Shown here: positions 1-9,605 of the stretch, one piece after another | Position numbering within the stretch: the stretch's first letter is position 1 | Layout: each line of letters begins with the position of its first letter | Assembly: GCA_047967505.1 (NCBI GenBank) | Contig: CM106540.1 | Length of the DNA: 64,000 nt | Origin: Dipteris shenzhenensis | Lineage: Eukaryota; Polypodiophyta; Polypodiopsida; Gleicheniales | Strand: one strand, 5' to 3' | Notes under the pieces: generated by a model | What the model was told of the DNA's origin: nothing | Seen by the model: only the letters and a program-made list of their open reading frames with translations | The model's database searches: none | Program-made: the position numbers and the translations under genes

Positions 1-200
1 GGCAGCTCTGGCTAGCCCAAGGCGACTGCCCCTCCAAAACCTTCTTTCAAGCCCTCAAAAAGAACCAATAGAGGGACCTGATCGATAAAGTGGACGACGC
101 CCAAGGTAACACCCAAACAAAATTCTGGCACATTGCGACGGTGTTCCAACGTGAACTGAGCACGATCTTGTAGGAGGAAGAGATAGAGGACGATGAGTGG

Positions 201-1184
201 GTGAGTTCAATCCATGAGGCACTTGTTGGAGTGGAGAGTCGGGTTTCAAAAAACTTCCAAAGCTGCCTTGATAGGCCCTTCAACCATGAAGAGCTAGAGG
301 AAGCCTTAAATGCACTGGCATATGATAAGTCCCCGGGACCGGACGGGCTGACAGTAGAATTCTTTAAGAAATTATGGGACACACTGGGCCCGGATCTCAT
401 AGAGATGGCAAATGCGGTGATGGAAGAAGGTACTCTCTCAGAGGATGTGAATGCAGCGCTCCTGAAACTATTCCCAAAAAGGCAGAGCAGGATAAAAGTA
501 GGGGACTGGAGGCCAATAACGATGCTAAACACCTCGTATAAAGTTGTTGCCAAGGCGATGGCCCTTAGGATCAAAGATTTGTGTGGGAAAGTGGTGGATG
601 AGGAGCAAAATGGCTTTGTAAAAGGGAGAGATATCTACGACAACATCCTCAATGTTGCCCTTGCCATGGATCATGCTGCAACATCAGGCCAAAAAATGCT
701 AGTGTTTGGCCTGGATACGTATAAAGCCTACGACAAAGTCCGGTGGGACTACATCTTGGTGATGATGGATAGGCTGAGCTTTGGACAGGGATACCTGCGA
801 AAGGTGCACTGCCTATTCGGAAATGCTTCTATGGTCCTCTGTATTAATGGGGGTGCAGTTGTCAACTTCAAACTGAGAAAATCCATTCGTCAAGGATGTC
901 CACTTGCCCCGCCGCTATATGCAATTGCTACGATGCCCCTAATGTCCCTCATCAAAACTAAATTGACCCGTAGAGAGATCAGAAGTCTTACGCTTCCGAC
1001 TGGCAACCAATTCTCTCACCAATTCTTTATGGATGACACGACTACTTTAGTTCAGGAGGACCCAGAGAGTGTGGCTATCCTAATGGAGGTAATCGCAATC
1101 TTCAGCGAAGCTTCAAGTTCGAAGTGTAGCTGGACGAAGTCCTTTCTCTCCGGACGAGCCCAAATCTCGCTCCCGATTGGATAG
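201..1184 (+). pseudogene. LINE reverse transcriptase core (family 1)
   Basis: About 327 residues with the landmarks of a non-LTR reverse transcriptase. SPGPDGLT lies near residue 47, WRPITMLN follows, then NGFVKGRDIYDN, the motif-A region GLDTYKAYDKVRW, motif B IRQGCPLAPPLYA, and motif C FFMDD at 1023-1037. The enzyme would copy element RNA at a nicked genomic target. Motif C is FMDD, whereas LINEs usually have F/YADD, and motif A reads LDTYKAYDKV where LDFxKAYDxV is typical. This is the only family-1 copy in the window that retains the RT core. The frame is lost near 1,184 just after the palm, and no start codon of its own is expected because ORF2 begins upstream of the window. Confidence 0.88.
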
Positions 1185-1201
1185 AGGAAATCGGACCAAA
1201 G

Positions 1202-1970
1202 GTGATACCTAGAGGCCAAATTGTTAGGTACCTAGGGGCCCCTCTGGGTGTGTGTCACTCTCAAGCAACATTTCCTTTGGTTCAAGGAAAAAGTCAAAAC
1301 AAAACTCAGAGCCTGGAACGAGGTCTACCTAAGTTGGAATGCCCGTTGTCTGGTAATACAACATGTCCTAGCAGCATCAGTCACTTATGTTGCCTCGCTA
1401 TGGGACTTCAAGAAAACACATTGGCTAGAAATCGAGGCGCTCTTTCGAGCATTTATATGGGCTGAACACCAAGGAAGGAGGAAAATGCATTACATCCCAT
1501 GGGAGTAGATGAAGGCTCCTAAATTGAAGGGGGGTGTAGGCCTCCTAGATGTAAAAACCAGGAACCTCTCACTAGTTGGCGAGCTTCTTGCTCGGCTATT
1601 CTCCAGGCCAACCCCTTGGATAGAATTAGTGAAGGAAAAGCTCAAAGAGTCGAAAGGGAAGGGATCAGGGCAATGGCAAGGGCTCTCGTGGTATGATAAA
1701 CTAATCTCTGAATTTCCAGTTGTGGTCACCAAAGTTGACATCCTGGCAGGGCTCGTCATGACGTGGAAATCCTGCGTCGACCACCTCGGATGGAAAGGCA
1801 CAAATGGACTCAAAGGTGATGGCAGTCTAGGTGAGTCGGTTTGGTGGAGCAAGGCGCCGAGCAGAGCGGGTGACGCGTTTGCATGGCACGACATCAGGAG
1901 GGCACGTAGTCTCTTCAAGAATGGCATGGCCACGTGGGCTAACCTCTGGGATCCCACAAAGGCAGACTAG
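1202..1970 (+). pseudogene. LINE ORF2 post-RT region (family 1), frameshifted
   Basis: Continuation of ORF2 after the RT palm. It begins with the IPRGQIVRYLGAPLG block typical of plant LINE RTs, then shifts frame near 1,250 (the following frame reads LKQHFLWFKEKV). An in-frame TAG at 1507-1509 replaces a CAG that is intact in the copies at about 11,702 and 23,769, and a TAG at 1968-1970 stands where unit 3 has TGG. Between these stops the frame encodes MKAPKLKGGVGLLDVKTRN, the segment where LINE ORF2s have 'KxxGGLGxxdl'. Function is lost; it serves as a divergence marker between units. Confidence 0.8.
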
Positions 1971-2202
1971 AAATCGTTAGAGGCCTTGAGAACCAAGTTT
2001 CACATGTCCGATGGTGAAGCAGATCTTACCAAGGCAAATCTCGATAGAATCCCGGAAGACTGGCCTAGCAACCTGATTTTAGCCAAAGATCGGATCGCCT
2101 CCTAATGGCGAATGGGGAAAACCCCCTGAGCAAAATCTCAGTCAAAATAATCTACAGGCGACTTCGCCTGATGCAAAATGCGGCTCCCTGGTTGAACAAA
2201 AT

Positions 2203-2560
2203 ATGGGGCTGAGAAGGGGCCAGGCCTGGTGGAGGTGCAAACTCGTGGAAATATGGAAGGGATGTCAGATGGGGAAAGCAAGATTCTTCCTATGGAAGAT
2301 TCTCAACCATTGGCTGCCCGTCAAGGCAAAGCTAGCCAAAAGAGTGGCAGTGAACCCCTGCTGCGGACTCTATGGTAGGGTGATGGAGGACGTAAGACAC
2401 CTCTTTTGAAAATGTCAGATAGCCAGAGAGCTATGGCACTCGGTCCAATCCGTCGTTCACAGCTCGAGGCTAATGGCCACGTTCTCCATAGGCCACCAAT
2501 GGCGTATTCCTCTCTTAGGGGACACCTAAAAAATCCCATCCACACTAGCCTGCGAGTTGG
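2203..2560 (+). pseudogene. LINE zf-RVT domain (family 1)
   Basis: C-terminal zinc-binding domain of LINE ORF2 (zf-RVT). It shows the sequence WWRCKLVEIWKG, then FFLWKILNHWLPVKAKLAKR, a cysteine pair region NPCCGLYG and VRHLF followed by a TGA where the other copies read TGG (VRHLFWKC). The family is known to follow the RT in plant LINEs. It sits in frame-broken sequence and is a relic. The same domain recurs at about 12,375-12,720 and 24,470-24,825. Confidence 0.85.
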
Positions 2561-2735
2561 CCGTACGTAAGGGCGGCAACGTTGCTAGCAATATGGGAAG
2601 TCCGCAACAGAAATATCTTCAGACACAAAGTCCAGGTGGGCTTAAAAATTGCAGCCCTAGTCGCAGTTACCAAGGCCTTCCTCAAGGACTTCGCCCGAAT
2701 TCTGGATAGATTTGACCCGATAGTGAGCCGGGAGA

Positions 2736-3197
2736 GGGTAGTGAAGGCTTAGTCAGTGGAGTGAGAGGAGGGTAGAGTAGGTATTTTATAGGCTTAAAAT
2801 GTATTCGGGCATGTAGGTAGGACTAGGGTAGTCAGGCGTGTAGGTAGGCCTAGATTAGTCGGGTGTGTAATAATTGTTTTAGGGAGGCGGGCCAATAAGG
2901 CAGCTCTAGCGAAGGTGTGAAACTGTGTGTCCGTGGAGAAAAGATAGAGGGTGGGAAAAAAATGTGGTGGGGGGGGTTGTTTTGGGTCTTTTTTTTTTAA
3001 TAATTAAAATAGGATTAGAAAATCAGCAAAAGGGGAAAGTAAAGGAAAAATAAATTAGGGCAAAGTAAATAATTAAATGGAGAAAAGTTCAGAGGAAAAT
3101 TTTTAAAAAAAGGGGGATACATAAGAAATATTTTTTTAAAGGGGGTAAACTAAAAAGGAAAGAAGGTTTGAAAAAAAATTGAACATTTAAAATAAAG
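2736..3197. other. Purine-rich, gene-free stretch
   Basis: No coding sequence is supported. The first part repeats short GTAGGTAGG and 'GGGTGTGTA'-like strings. From about 2,930 to 3,190 the plus strand is strongly A+G rich with runs of G and A and a T-run near 2,990. It separates the LINE relic from the next repeat block and has no counterpart in units 2 and 3. Confidence 0.6.
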
Positions 3198-4597
3198 GAT
3201 ATTGCAATTCACATTAAAAAGGAAAGGTGTTTTTGAACACCACGTTTATCTCATGGATGTCAAAGCTCTGCTCAATGTGGAATTATCCTATTACATAGGT
3301 TGATATTGCAAAGAATATATAGAGAAACATGTCCATTTGGTATTAATTTCATACACTCCTGTACAAATGAAAAGTTATGTTTGTCTCATTTAATTCAATT
3401 TATCCTCTTCACAAAAAACCTCTTTGGCTTTCTAATGTTTGTGGCCTCATAGTCTAATATGGAGACAACAAACATTTTTGACACATATTTGACAGTTATT
3501 AGCAAAACCAACAAACATTTTGAACGTTGAACCAAAACCTTCATAATTCAAGGAGTGATCACTGAAGTCTTTGTTGAATGCTATAATGCAAGCTCCTAAT
3601 GGCTAAAATAAGCAAGGTTCTAGGCGATGGGTCAAATATTTCACTAGGAAACTATTGTTCATGAATTAACATAATCAGATCTTAGATTCTCAATGGAGCC
3701 AATCTTCAATGAGAAATAGCCCCGAAATAGCATATATTACTCAAAAAGTGGCTATTTTATTTGTGGGAATTGGTATTTTCTCAAATTCTTTCATATGGTG
3801 TTCCATGCAAGGGCATGACGATGCACAAGACACAACCATGTTGTTTGTCTATATATGGTATTGGTATGTGTGGCAAATTCCTAGTGCCTTTTCCAACAAC
3901 TTTTACCCTCAAGCATATGGCCATCCACATTTACAACCACTTGGCTTTCTATGTATTGAAGTAGCCATGTTACAAATACACGGACCACGGTCTTGCTAGA
4001 AGTAATACCTTCCATTGGTGTAGGAGATCTTCAATGACACCCACTCAATTAGTATGGATAGGACTCCTACAAAGCCATTTTTGGGAAAAAATTAGACCCT
4101 TCTCATCACTAAAACCTCAAAGAAGGAGTCTCAAGAAAATTGGATCATAGATGTATTATGAGCAGGTATTACATTGCCAAAGCCCATGCATCTTACCAAC
4201 ACCATGCCAACAAGCACTAATCAGGTGTTGGATACATGGAAGGGAAGTACACCTCTCTCTGAATCATGAAGAAAAGGCTCAAATAGAATGGCATCATGCA
4301 TTGGACTATGTCCATGAAGTTGCAAGTACCCAAGACACGAACCATGCAATATGTGCCTTGGCTTAAGCATTAAGTGGGCCTGGCATTGGCAGTGATACCA
4401 GATGTGGAGTAGCCTGAGATCATTGATGAACAGAGGTGGATGAGTCAGAGCAGATTTTGCTTCATCGGTTTAAGAAGGGTATAGGCAATTGTTAGCATTT
4501 GTACACGGTCAACTTCAAGCATTAGAGCTCTCACAAACCATTGCGGGCAAAGATTTTTACTCTAATTATCCTCCTCTCTTTATAGCATACAAGCAAG
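3198..4597. repeat. Repeat block J, unit 1 copy (unidentified)
   Basis: About 1.4 kb that recurs nearly base for base at 13,889-15,292 and 26,003-27,407. All copies start at GATATTGCAATTCACATT and end near GCATACAAG. An open stretch at 3709-3999 could encode about 96 residues (…FSNNFYPQAYGHPHLQPLG…), but copies 2 and 3 carry a stop inside it, and I recognise no domain. It may be a decayed gene fragment or transposon interior. Confidence 0.75.
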
Positions 4598-4734
4598 AGG
4601 TGAAAGTGGGATTCCAAAGCTATCTTGCAAAGAGAGTAGACAAGAGAGATACGTCGCCACTTGCCAATCCTAGACAACTTACAAGTCACCAACCTCCATA
4701 AGAAAAAATTACATTTGACTGCTCCCTTCAACAT
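4531..4734 (-). pseudogene. LINE zf-RVT fragment, minus strand (family 3)
   Basis: The minus strand reads KCNFFLWRLVTCKLSRIGKWRR followed by SLCK and SHFHLLL, the start of a zf-RVT domain of a LINE different from family 1. The zf-RVT part is only about 4,597-4,734; the lower coordinates belong to block J. Related and longer copies lie at 6,247-6,465 and 48,668-49,015. The fragment is truncated on both sides. Confidence 0.65.
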
Positions 4735-4735
4735 G

Positions 4736-5220
4736 AGTTTTGGATTTTTTTTCCAAAGGTGAAGGTTGATCTACAACTTAAGAGTGGGCAATGAACATCA
4801 ATTTATAGGATCTATGTTATGTCAGCCATAATCACGGAGGCCATGGCTTAGTTATGGCTTTGAATTCTTGAAATCTGGAAAACACTTCAGATTTCTCTTT
4901 TAGAAAATAGATCCAACAATATCTATTGTAGTCGTTGATGAAGGTCAAGTAATAAAGTGAACCATTGATGCTGCGGGTCTGGGCATAACCCCATACATCT
5001 GTATGAATCAAATCAAGAAAAAACTAGAGGGCACGACAGTGTTTGCTTCTAAGGAAGATTAGAGGGTCAGGGTCTAGGGACAATCCTAAGCCTAGGCAAT
5101 AAGATGGAGTGCAAAGCAAAGGCCTAGAGGGCATAAGGTCGATAAGGGACACATGGCTAACATGGTAAGCATTGGGTTTAGAGGAGCATTCCCAGGGATA
5201 AAACTCATCCAAGAAGGAGG
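4736..5220 (-). pseudogene. Ty1/copia integrase fragment
   Basis: On the minus strand the frame around 4,890-5,010 reads DLIHTDVWGYAQ, then YYLTFINDYNRYCWIYFLK, then EKSEVFSRF. This is the N-terminal part of a Ty1/copia integrase core, including the first catalytic Asp in HTDVWG. Upstream (5,024-5,212) lies a preceding segment ending LRSKHCRAL, followed by an in-frame TAG before FFLDLIH. No RT, RNase H or LTR of this element is visible, so it is an isolated fragment. It is found only in unit 1. Confidence 0.75.
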
Positions 5221-5354
5221 TAGTGACCTCATGAGAGTGAAGGAGTTGAGGGGAATTTGATGGCTAGGTGGAAAATGTCTCGAGAGCCCTCTTGTTTGTT
5301 TGTTGTAGCTATTTTTAATCAAAATGAACCACCAAAACAAGAGTGCCAGCGCTA

Positions 5355-6215
5355 GCAAGCTTGCCACACCTTCATGATACGTCTCGGTGCCCAACGTCTC
5401 CACTAAAGCTAAGAATGAGAAGAAATACCAGAGTCCATTTGAGGCACAAAATCCTAAAGAGAAATCTTGTGCAGTTGTTTCCCTTTACTATTCACCCAAC
5501 CTCGAAAGTCTAGGTTGCAAACCACATCAGTACTAGCAGGCCAATCCACTATCACCCTTGATAGTGTTGCTTGAAGATCTCTTGCAGTCAATCGAAATCG
5601 CCGCACTAGAGTATCCATGGATCCCTCGTATTAATATTCCACAAGTCAGCCCCCGATTATTGAGCCAGATTGACAAGCGCGGACTCAATTGAATTGGAGC
5701 GATTCGGTTTGTAAAAGTCCAAGTATGGATCCAAACATTGAGTGTCAAGGATGCATCACCTCTAAGAGTATTAGATCCCTCCCAAAGACAATCACCCAAT
5801 TGGATGAGATTCGGATTGACGTATAGTGCGACTCGTTAGACGTATCGAGTTGTATGGAGCTACTCCCCGTAGAGATTCCCCTCACATGTGGGGAGATAGA
5901 TGCAAAACATGTAGAAAGCAGTTGGAACCATTGTGAATGAGGCTATACATCTTGGGGGAAAGGAACATTGCTTCTATTGCACAAGGTCACCCTTGGATGG
6001 AGATTTAGTTCATGCTCTAGAATAGCCCCATATCATGCACCATTCAATAGAAACATCCTTGTGGATTGTCTCATAGAGTCCCACTCCTCTACTCATCCAA
6101 GTAAAAAGAATGCTTAGACCATCTAGCTGATAACGCTATCCTCTAACTCGCCCACACTTAAGCTAACCATTGGTCAACCCCTCCCTCTCAACTTCCATGT
6201 GAGGGGATGGGTTGA
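5355..6215. repeat. Direct repeat D, first copy
   Basis: About 860 bp repeated at 6,499-7,359 with a constant offset of 1,144 bp. It runs from CTTGCCACACCTTCATGATACG to GAGGGGATGGGTTGA. Related copies occupy 19,113-19,410 (partial), 42,232-43,030 and 48,930-49,780. No domain is recognised in any frame. Because it adjoins the minus-strand zf-RVT fragments it may be interior sequence of that LINE; that is inference. Confidence 0.8.
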
Positions 6216-6498
6216 GTCACTCTTCAGTTGATATCCCAAACACGAATCAAACTTTGCCACGATCTCCCAGGAGAGCCAACTTCCAACAAAGACAAACAAG
6301 CAATTGTGCTCGATGCAGCCACCTTTGAATCGCCCACCAAAGTCTCCTCACCACCACACAACCCCAAAAGAGGTGAAAGTGGGATTCCAAAGCTATCTTG
6401 CAAAGAGAGTAGACAAGAGAGATACGTCGCCACTTGCCAAGCCTAGACAACTTATAAGTCACCAACCTCCATTAGAAAAAATTACATTTGGGAGAAGG
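6216..6498 (-). pseudogene. LINE zf-RVT fragment, minus strand (family 3)
   Basis: The minus strand reads YKLSRLGKWRRISLVYSLCK, then LESHFHLFWGC, then VRRLWWAIQRWLH, which is the Cys/His part of a zf-RVT domain and the following helix. It separates the two copies of direct repeat D. It is a relic with no RT attached. Confidence 0.75.
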
Positions 6499-7359
6499 TG
6501 TAGCTTGCCACGCCTTCATGATACGTCTCGGTGCCCAACGTCTCCACTCAAGCTAAGTATGAGAAGAAATACCAGAGTCCATTTAAGGCAGAAAATCCTA
6601 AAGAGAAATCTTGTGGAGTTGTTTCCCTTTACTATTCACCCAACCTCGAAACTCTACGTTGCAAACCACATCAGTACTAGTAGGCCAATTCACTCTCACC
6701 CTTGATAGTGTTGCTTGAAGATCTCTTGGAGTCAATGGAAATCGCCGCACTAGAGTATCCATGGATCCCTCATATTAATATTCCACAAGTCAGCCCCCCA
6801 TTATTGAGCCGGACTGACAAGCACGGACTCAATTGAATTGGAGCGATTCGGTTTGTAAAAGTCCAAGTATGGATCCAAACATTGAGTGTCAAGGATGCAT
6901 CACCTCTAAGAGTATTAGATCCCTCCCAAAGACAATCACCCAATTGGATGTGATTCGGATTGACGTATAGTGCAACTCGTTCGACGTATCGAGTTGTATG
7001 GAGCTACTCCCCGCAGAGATTCCCCTCACATGTGGGGAGATAGATGCAGAACATGTAGAAAGCACTTGGAACCATTGTGAATGAGGCTATACATCTTGGG
7101 GGAAAGGAACATTGCTTCTATTGCACAAGGTCACCCTTGGATGGAGATTTAGTTCATGCTCTAGAATAGCCCCATATCATGCACCATTCAATAGAAACAT
7201 CCTTGTGGATTGTCTTATAGAGTCCCACTCCTCTACTCATCCAAGCAAAAAGAATGCTTAGACCATCTAGCTGATAACGCTATCCTCTAACTCGCCCACA
7301 CTTAAGCTAACCATTGGTCAACCCCTCCCTCTCAACTTCCATGTGAGGGGATGGGTTGA
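6499..7359. repeat. Direct repeat D, second copy
   Basis: Second member of the 1,144-bp-offset pair described for 5,355-6,215. Scattered substitutions only. Its downstream edge flows directly into the block-E spacer, the arrangement also seen at the starts of units 3, 4 and 5. Confidence 0.8.
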
Positions 7360-7850
7360 CCTTTCATAGTCAAAAAGTGGTCAAATCGCTCATGACCTCC
7401 ACTCGCTTGCCAAATTCTAGGTATTTTATTTTGCAAAAATTCCTCACCCAGCCCATTCCCCTATATATAATCCCAATGGGTCATCATCCTTCTATTGCAC
7501 AAAATCCCCAGCTATGATTGTCCACACTGCTTTTTTTGCACATAATCCCCATGGGTCAACATTCTTCTTTATGGTACATTTGGATTTCCAAGGACATATT
7601 ATACGTGAACTCTATGTGCAAGCTAGGAGATAAGAGGATCTGTGTGCACCTTAGCTTGCAGAGAAAAGATGGTTGTAACTAGAGACAATTGTGGGAGGAG
7701 AGAGTGGGTGATTGGAAATAGATAGAATCTATGCAAGAATTTTTTCACCTCAATCAAAGAGAAGTTGGGGTCTTGTGGGAGGTCTTGAGGAGTATCCCTA
7801 CGGCTAGCCAATGAATTTTATAATTCTCACCGAAGAGCAAAACAATGTAT
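7360..7850. repeat. Block E spacer, unit 2
   Basis: Non-coding spacer with copies at 19,408-19,900, 43,030-43,515 and 49,790-50,275. It contains two or three degenerate copies of a motif like GCACATAATCCCCATGGGTC, which also resembles the repeats upstream of the DUF4419 gene. No gene is supported. Confidence 0.7.
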
Positions 7851-7851
7851 A

Positions 7852-8220
7852 ATGGGAGGCAATGTAGAGCTCATAAGGGTAGATGCTAGAACGGATACAG
7901 ATTACTACTACGAGACGAAGAATTGGTATCCATTGTTGAACAACAAGTGGAGCTTACATGGAGGCTCGAGTGGTGGAAGAACAAATTTTCAAAGATTTGG
8001 AGGGGCTATCAGGTTGAAGAGGGGAGATTTCTTCTTCGGAAGATCTTGCAAAATTGGCTCCTAGCTTCTAGGAGGATAGGAAGTTAATTTAAACTAGCGT
8101 ATGTGCCTCTTGATCAAAGGGATAACACACTTGATTATGTTGTACCTTGTAGGACTTGGAGGTGGGTCGAAACCATGGCGTGGAGTTGATTAAATCATAG
8201 GGTTCAGAACTAGGTGGAAG
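7852..8220 (+). pseudogene. LINE zf-RVT fragment, plus strand (family 2)
   Basis: Read in the frame used at 43,590 and 50,352, this region encodes EWWKNKFSKIWRGYQVEE, GRFLLRKILQNWLL and TWRWVETMAWSWL. It aligns by eye with the family-1 zf-RVT (WWRCKLVEIWKG…ARFLLWKILNHWLPV), so it is the tail of a second, diverged LINE. Zinc-ligand positions are poorly conserved. Copies lie at 19,903-20,258, 43,519-43,880 and 50,283-50,639. The alternative frame beginning MGGNVELIRVDARTD is judged a shadow. Confidence 0.6.
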
Positions 8221-8590
8221 GAAACAGGTATGGGGGGACCCGCATGGGTTCAATTTTACAATGATGGATCTTTGGGCCCTTCTTAGGGGAGGCTTTTCTT
8301 ATCCCTATGGGGGGATAGAAATTTGATGGATATTCATGGTGAGTTGCATGCAAGAAGCTGAGAAAATCGTGCTTTGGTCGAGGTAAAATTTTTCCTTCAA
8401 GGTATGAGTGTCTTTGTTAGTTCTAAGGATTTTCTAATAACTTCTTCTTTGGCCAATGTTAGCCATGATATACTCATTTGTGTGATGATCCTACTATGTT
8501 TCGCGTAGACCACCAGTGGTTAGTCCCTCGTAGATGGCCCAATTTTATTTTTTGTGCTTTTTTGTGACTGGTCTAACCAACCATGTAATA
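8221..8590 (+). pseudogene. Possible LINE RNase H remnant (family 2)
   Basis: Just after the family-2 zf-RVT, one frame reads PAWVQFYNDGSLGP, resembling the 'GWVKLNxDGS' start of the RNase H domain at the C-terminus of plant LINE ORF2. The Asp of DGS would be the first catalytic residue. The corresponding positions read CDGYLG in unit 3 and SDGSLG in unit 4. Later RNase H motifs cannot be followed because of stops and frameshifts, so this is tentative. Confidence 0.35.
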
Positions 8591-8617
8591 AAACCAGCAT
8601 TGTTTTAACCAAAAGAA

Positions 8618-8890
8618 GAGGACCATTCTTCCCACTTGACTTAACTGCATCCCCAAGGAGTATAGCATTCTAGCTAATGGGCTCTTCCCATTCTTCCCAC
8701 TTGAGTTAATTACATTCTTCTCACTTGACTTAACTGCATCCTTCCCACTTGACTTAACCAAAAGAAGAGGACCATTCTTCCCACTTGACTTAACTGCATC
8801 CAAAGGAGTATAGAATTCTAGGTAATGGGCTCTTCCCATTCTTCCCACTTGACAAAGGACCATTCTTCCCACTTGACTTAATTGCATCCC
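8618..8890. repeat. Minisatellite TTCCCACTTGACTTAA, unit 2
   Basis: Irregular array of a short unit, core TTCTTCCCACTTGACTTAAC followed by TGCATCC, interspersed with CCAAGGAGTATAGCATTCTA and AATGGGCTCTTCC. At least six core copies are visible. The same array recurs at 20,668-20,960, 44,288-44,580 and 51,048-51,335 with small differences in copy arrangement. The apparent minus-strand protein with VKSSGKD repeats is a by-product. Confidence 0.85.
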
Positions 8891-9303
8891 CAAGGAGTAT
8901 GGCTCTTCTTTGACCTTAAGCACTTTCCCATGCTTCTTGCATGGGAATAAGATAAGAAACTATGAAGCATGTCCTCCTTATATCCTAGGCATTTCTTGCA
9001 TCTCCCTTCTCCTTTTCCTATCCTTTCCCATCCAGTGAACTTCTCGAGTACCTTATGTAAGATAAGCCAAAGTAGAGTAGACATTTTTCAATAGGGAACA
9101 AATTGGGTCTCAAAGGGCCTCCTAGGGAATGGATTAGGGGAGGATTAGTGAGGGATTAGTGGGCCAATGCAAGAGGCTTGTGGGGTCACAAGGAGACCTA
9201 ACCTCCCCCTAACTAGGTGGGTTAAGCCCATATTTGGATACAACACTAATCACCATTACATATCAGCCAAGGTGTTTATGTAAAAACCCCATAGGCTTTC
9301 TAT
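8891..9303. other. Spacer before LINE, no gene
   Basis: Single-frame coding is not supported. The stretch is shared with 20,961-21,391, 44,581-45,004 and 51,336-51,769. It ends in the LINE target site. Confidence 0.6.
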
Positions 9304-9316
9304 AACTCCACCAGAA
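9304..9316. repeat. Left target-site duplication of LINE, unit 2
   Basis: AACTCCACCAGAA, matching AACTCCACTAGAA at 13054-13066 except for one C/T difference. The same site reads AACTCCACTAGAA at the 5' ends of the LINE pieces in units 4 and 5. Confidence 0.85.
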
Positions 9317-9605
9317 GAAAAATGTGTTAATTTCTTTTCACAGCTAAGCGGAGAGAGAACGTTAGGTCCCCCTCCTTGCATAGGGAGCAGCCAACCCCCC
9401 CAGTGGTGCATGGTGGACACGTGGAACGCGCATGGGCCAAAGGTCTTGGTGAAGAGACTGCAAAGTGAATCCCCGAGGCGCGAGGTTCTTAGAGGGAAGG
9501 CTATGAGCGAAGAAGGTGGAGCGGAGGAGACCCATGTCCCGCCTCTTGCTGAAGGCTAGGATAATGATTCTACTCCGATGGACAACATAACCAAGAAAGT
9601 TCAAG

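Larger units (their letters stand above)
1..2735 (+). mobile_element. LINE family 1, copy in unit 1 (5' end outside window, degenerate)
   Basis: Remnant of a non-LTR retrotransposon covering the endonuclease-RT linker, reverse transcriptase, thumb and zf-RVT parts of ORF2. The first bases encode a linker of the 'LWLAQGDCPSKTFF' type that precedes the RT in plant LINEs. The reading frame is broken by frameshifts and stops, so the copy is dead. It matches the copies in units 2 and 3 from about 1,050 onward but keeps the RT core that those copies lack. Similarity to the other copies fades near 2,735, before the 3' tail and A-run they carry. Confidence 0.9.

Noticed and set aside
5533-5799. 88-codon minus-strand ORF in repeat D
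   Set aside because: No domain, and it is interrupted in other copies of the repeat.
8618-8890. CRISPR-like array of short repeats
   Set aside because: Spacers are themselves repeated, unit spacing is irregular, and the context is a plant nuclear genome.
8573-8923. Minus-strand ORF with repeated VKSSGKD motifs, resembling a repeat protein
   Set aside because: The repeats mirror the DNA minisatellite, units 3-5 show only shorter frames, and no upstream gene exists.
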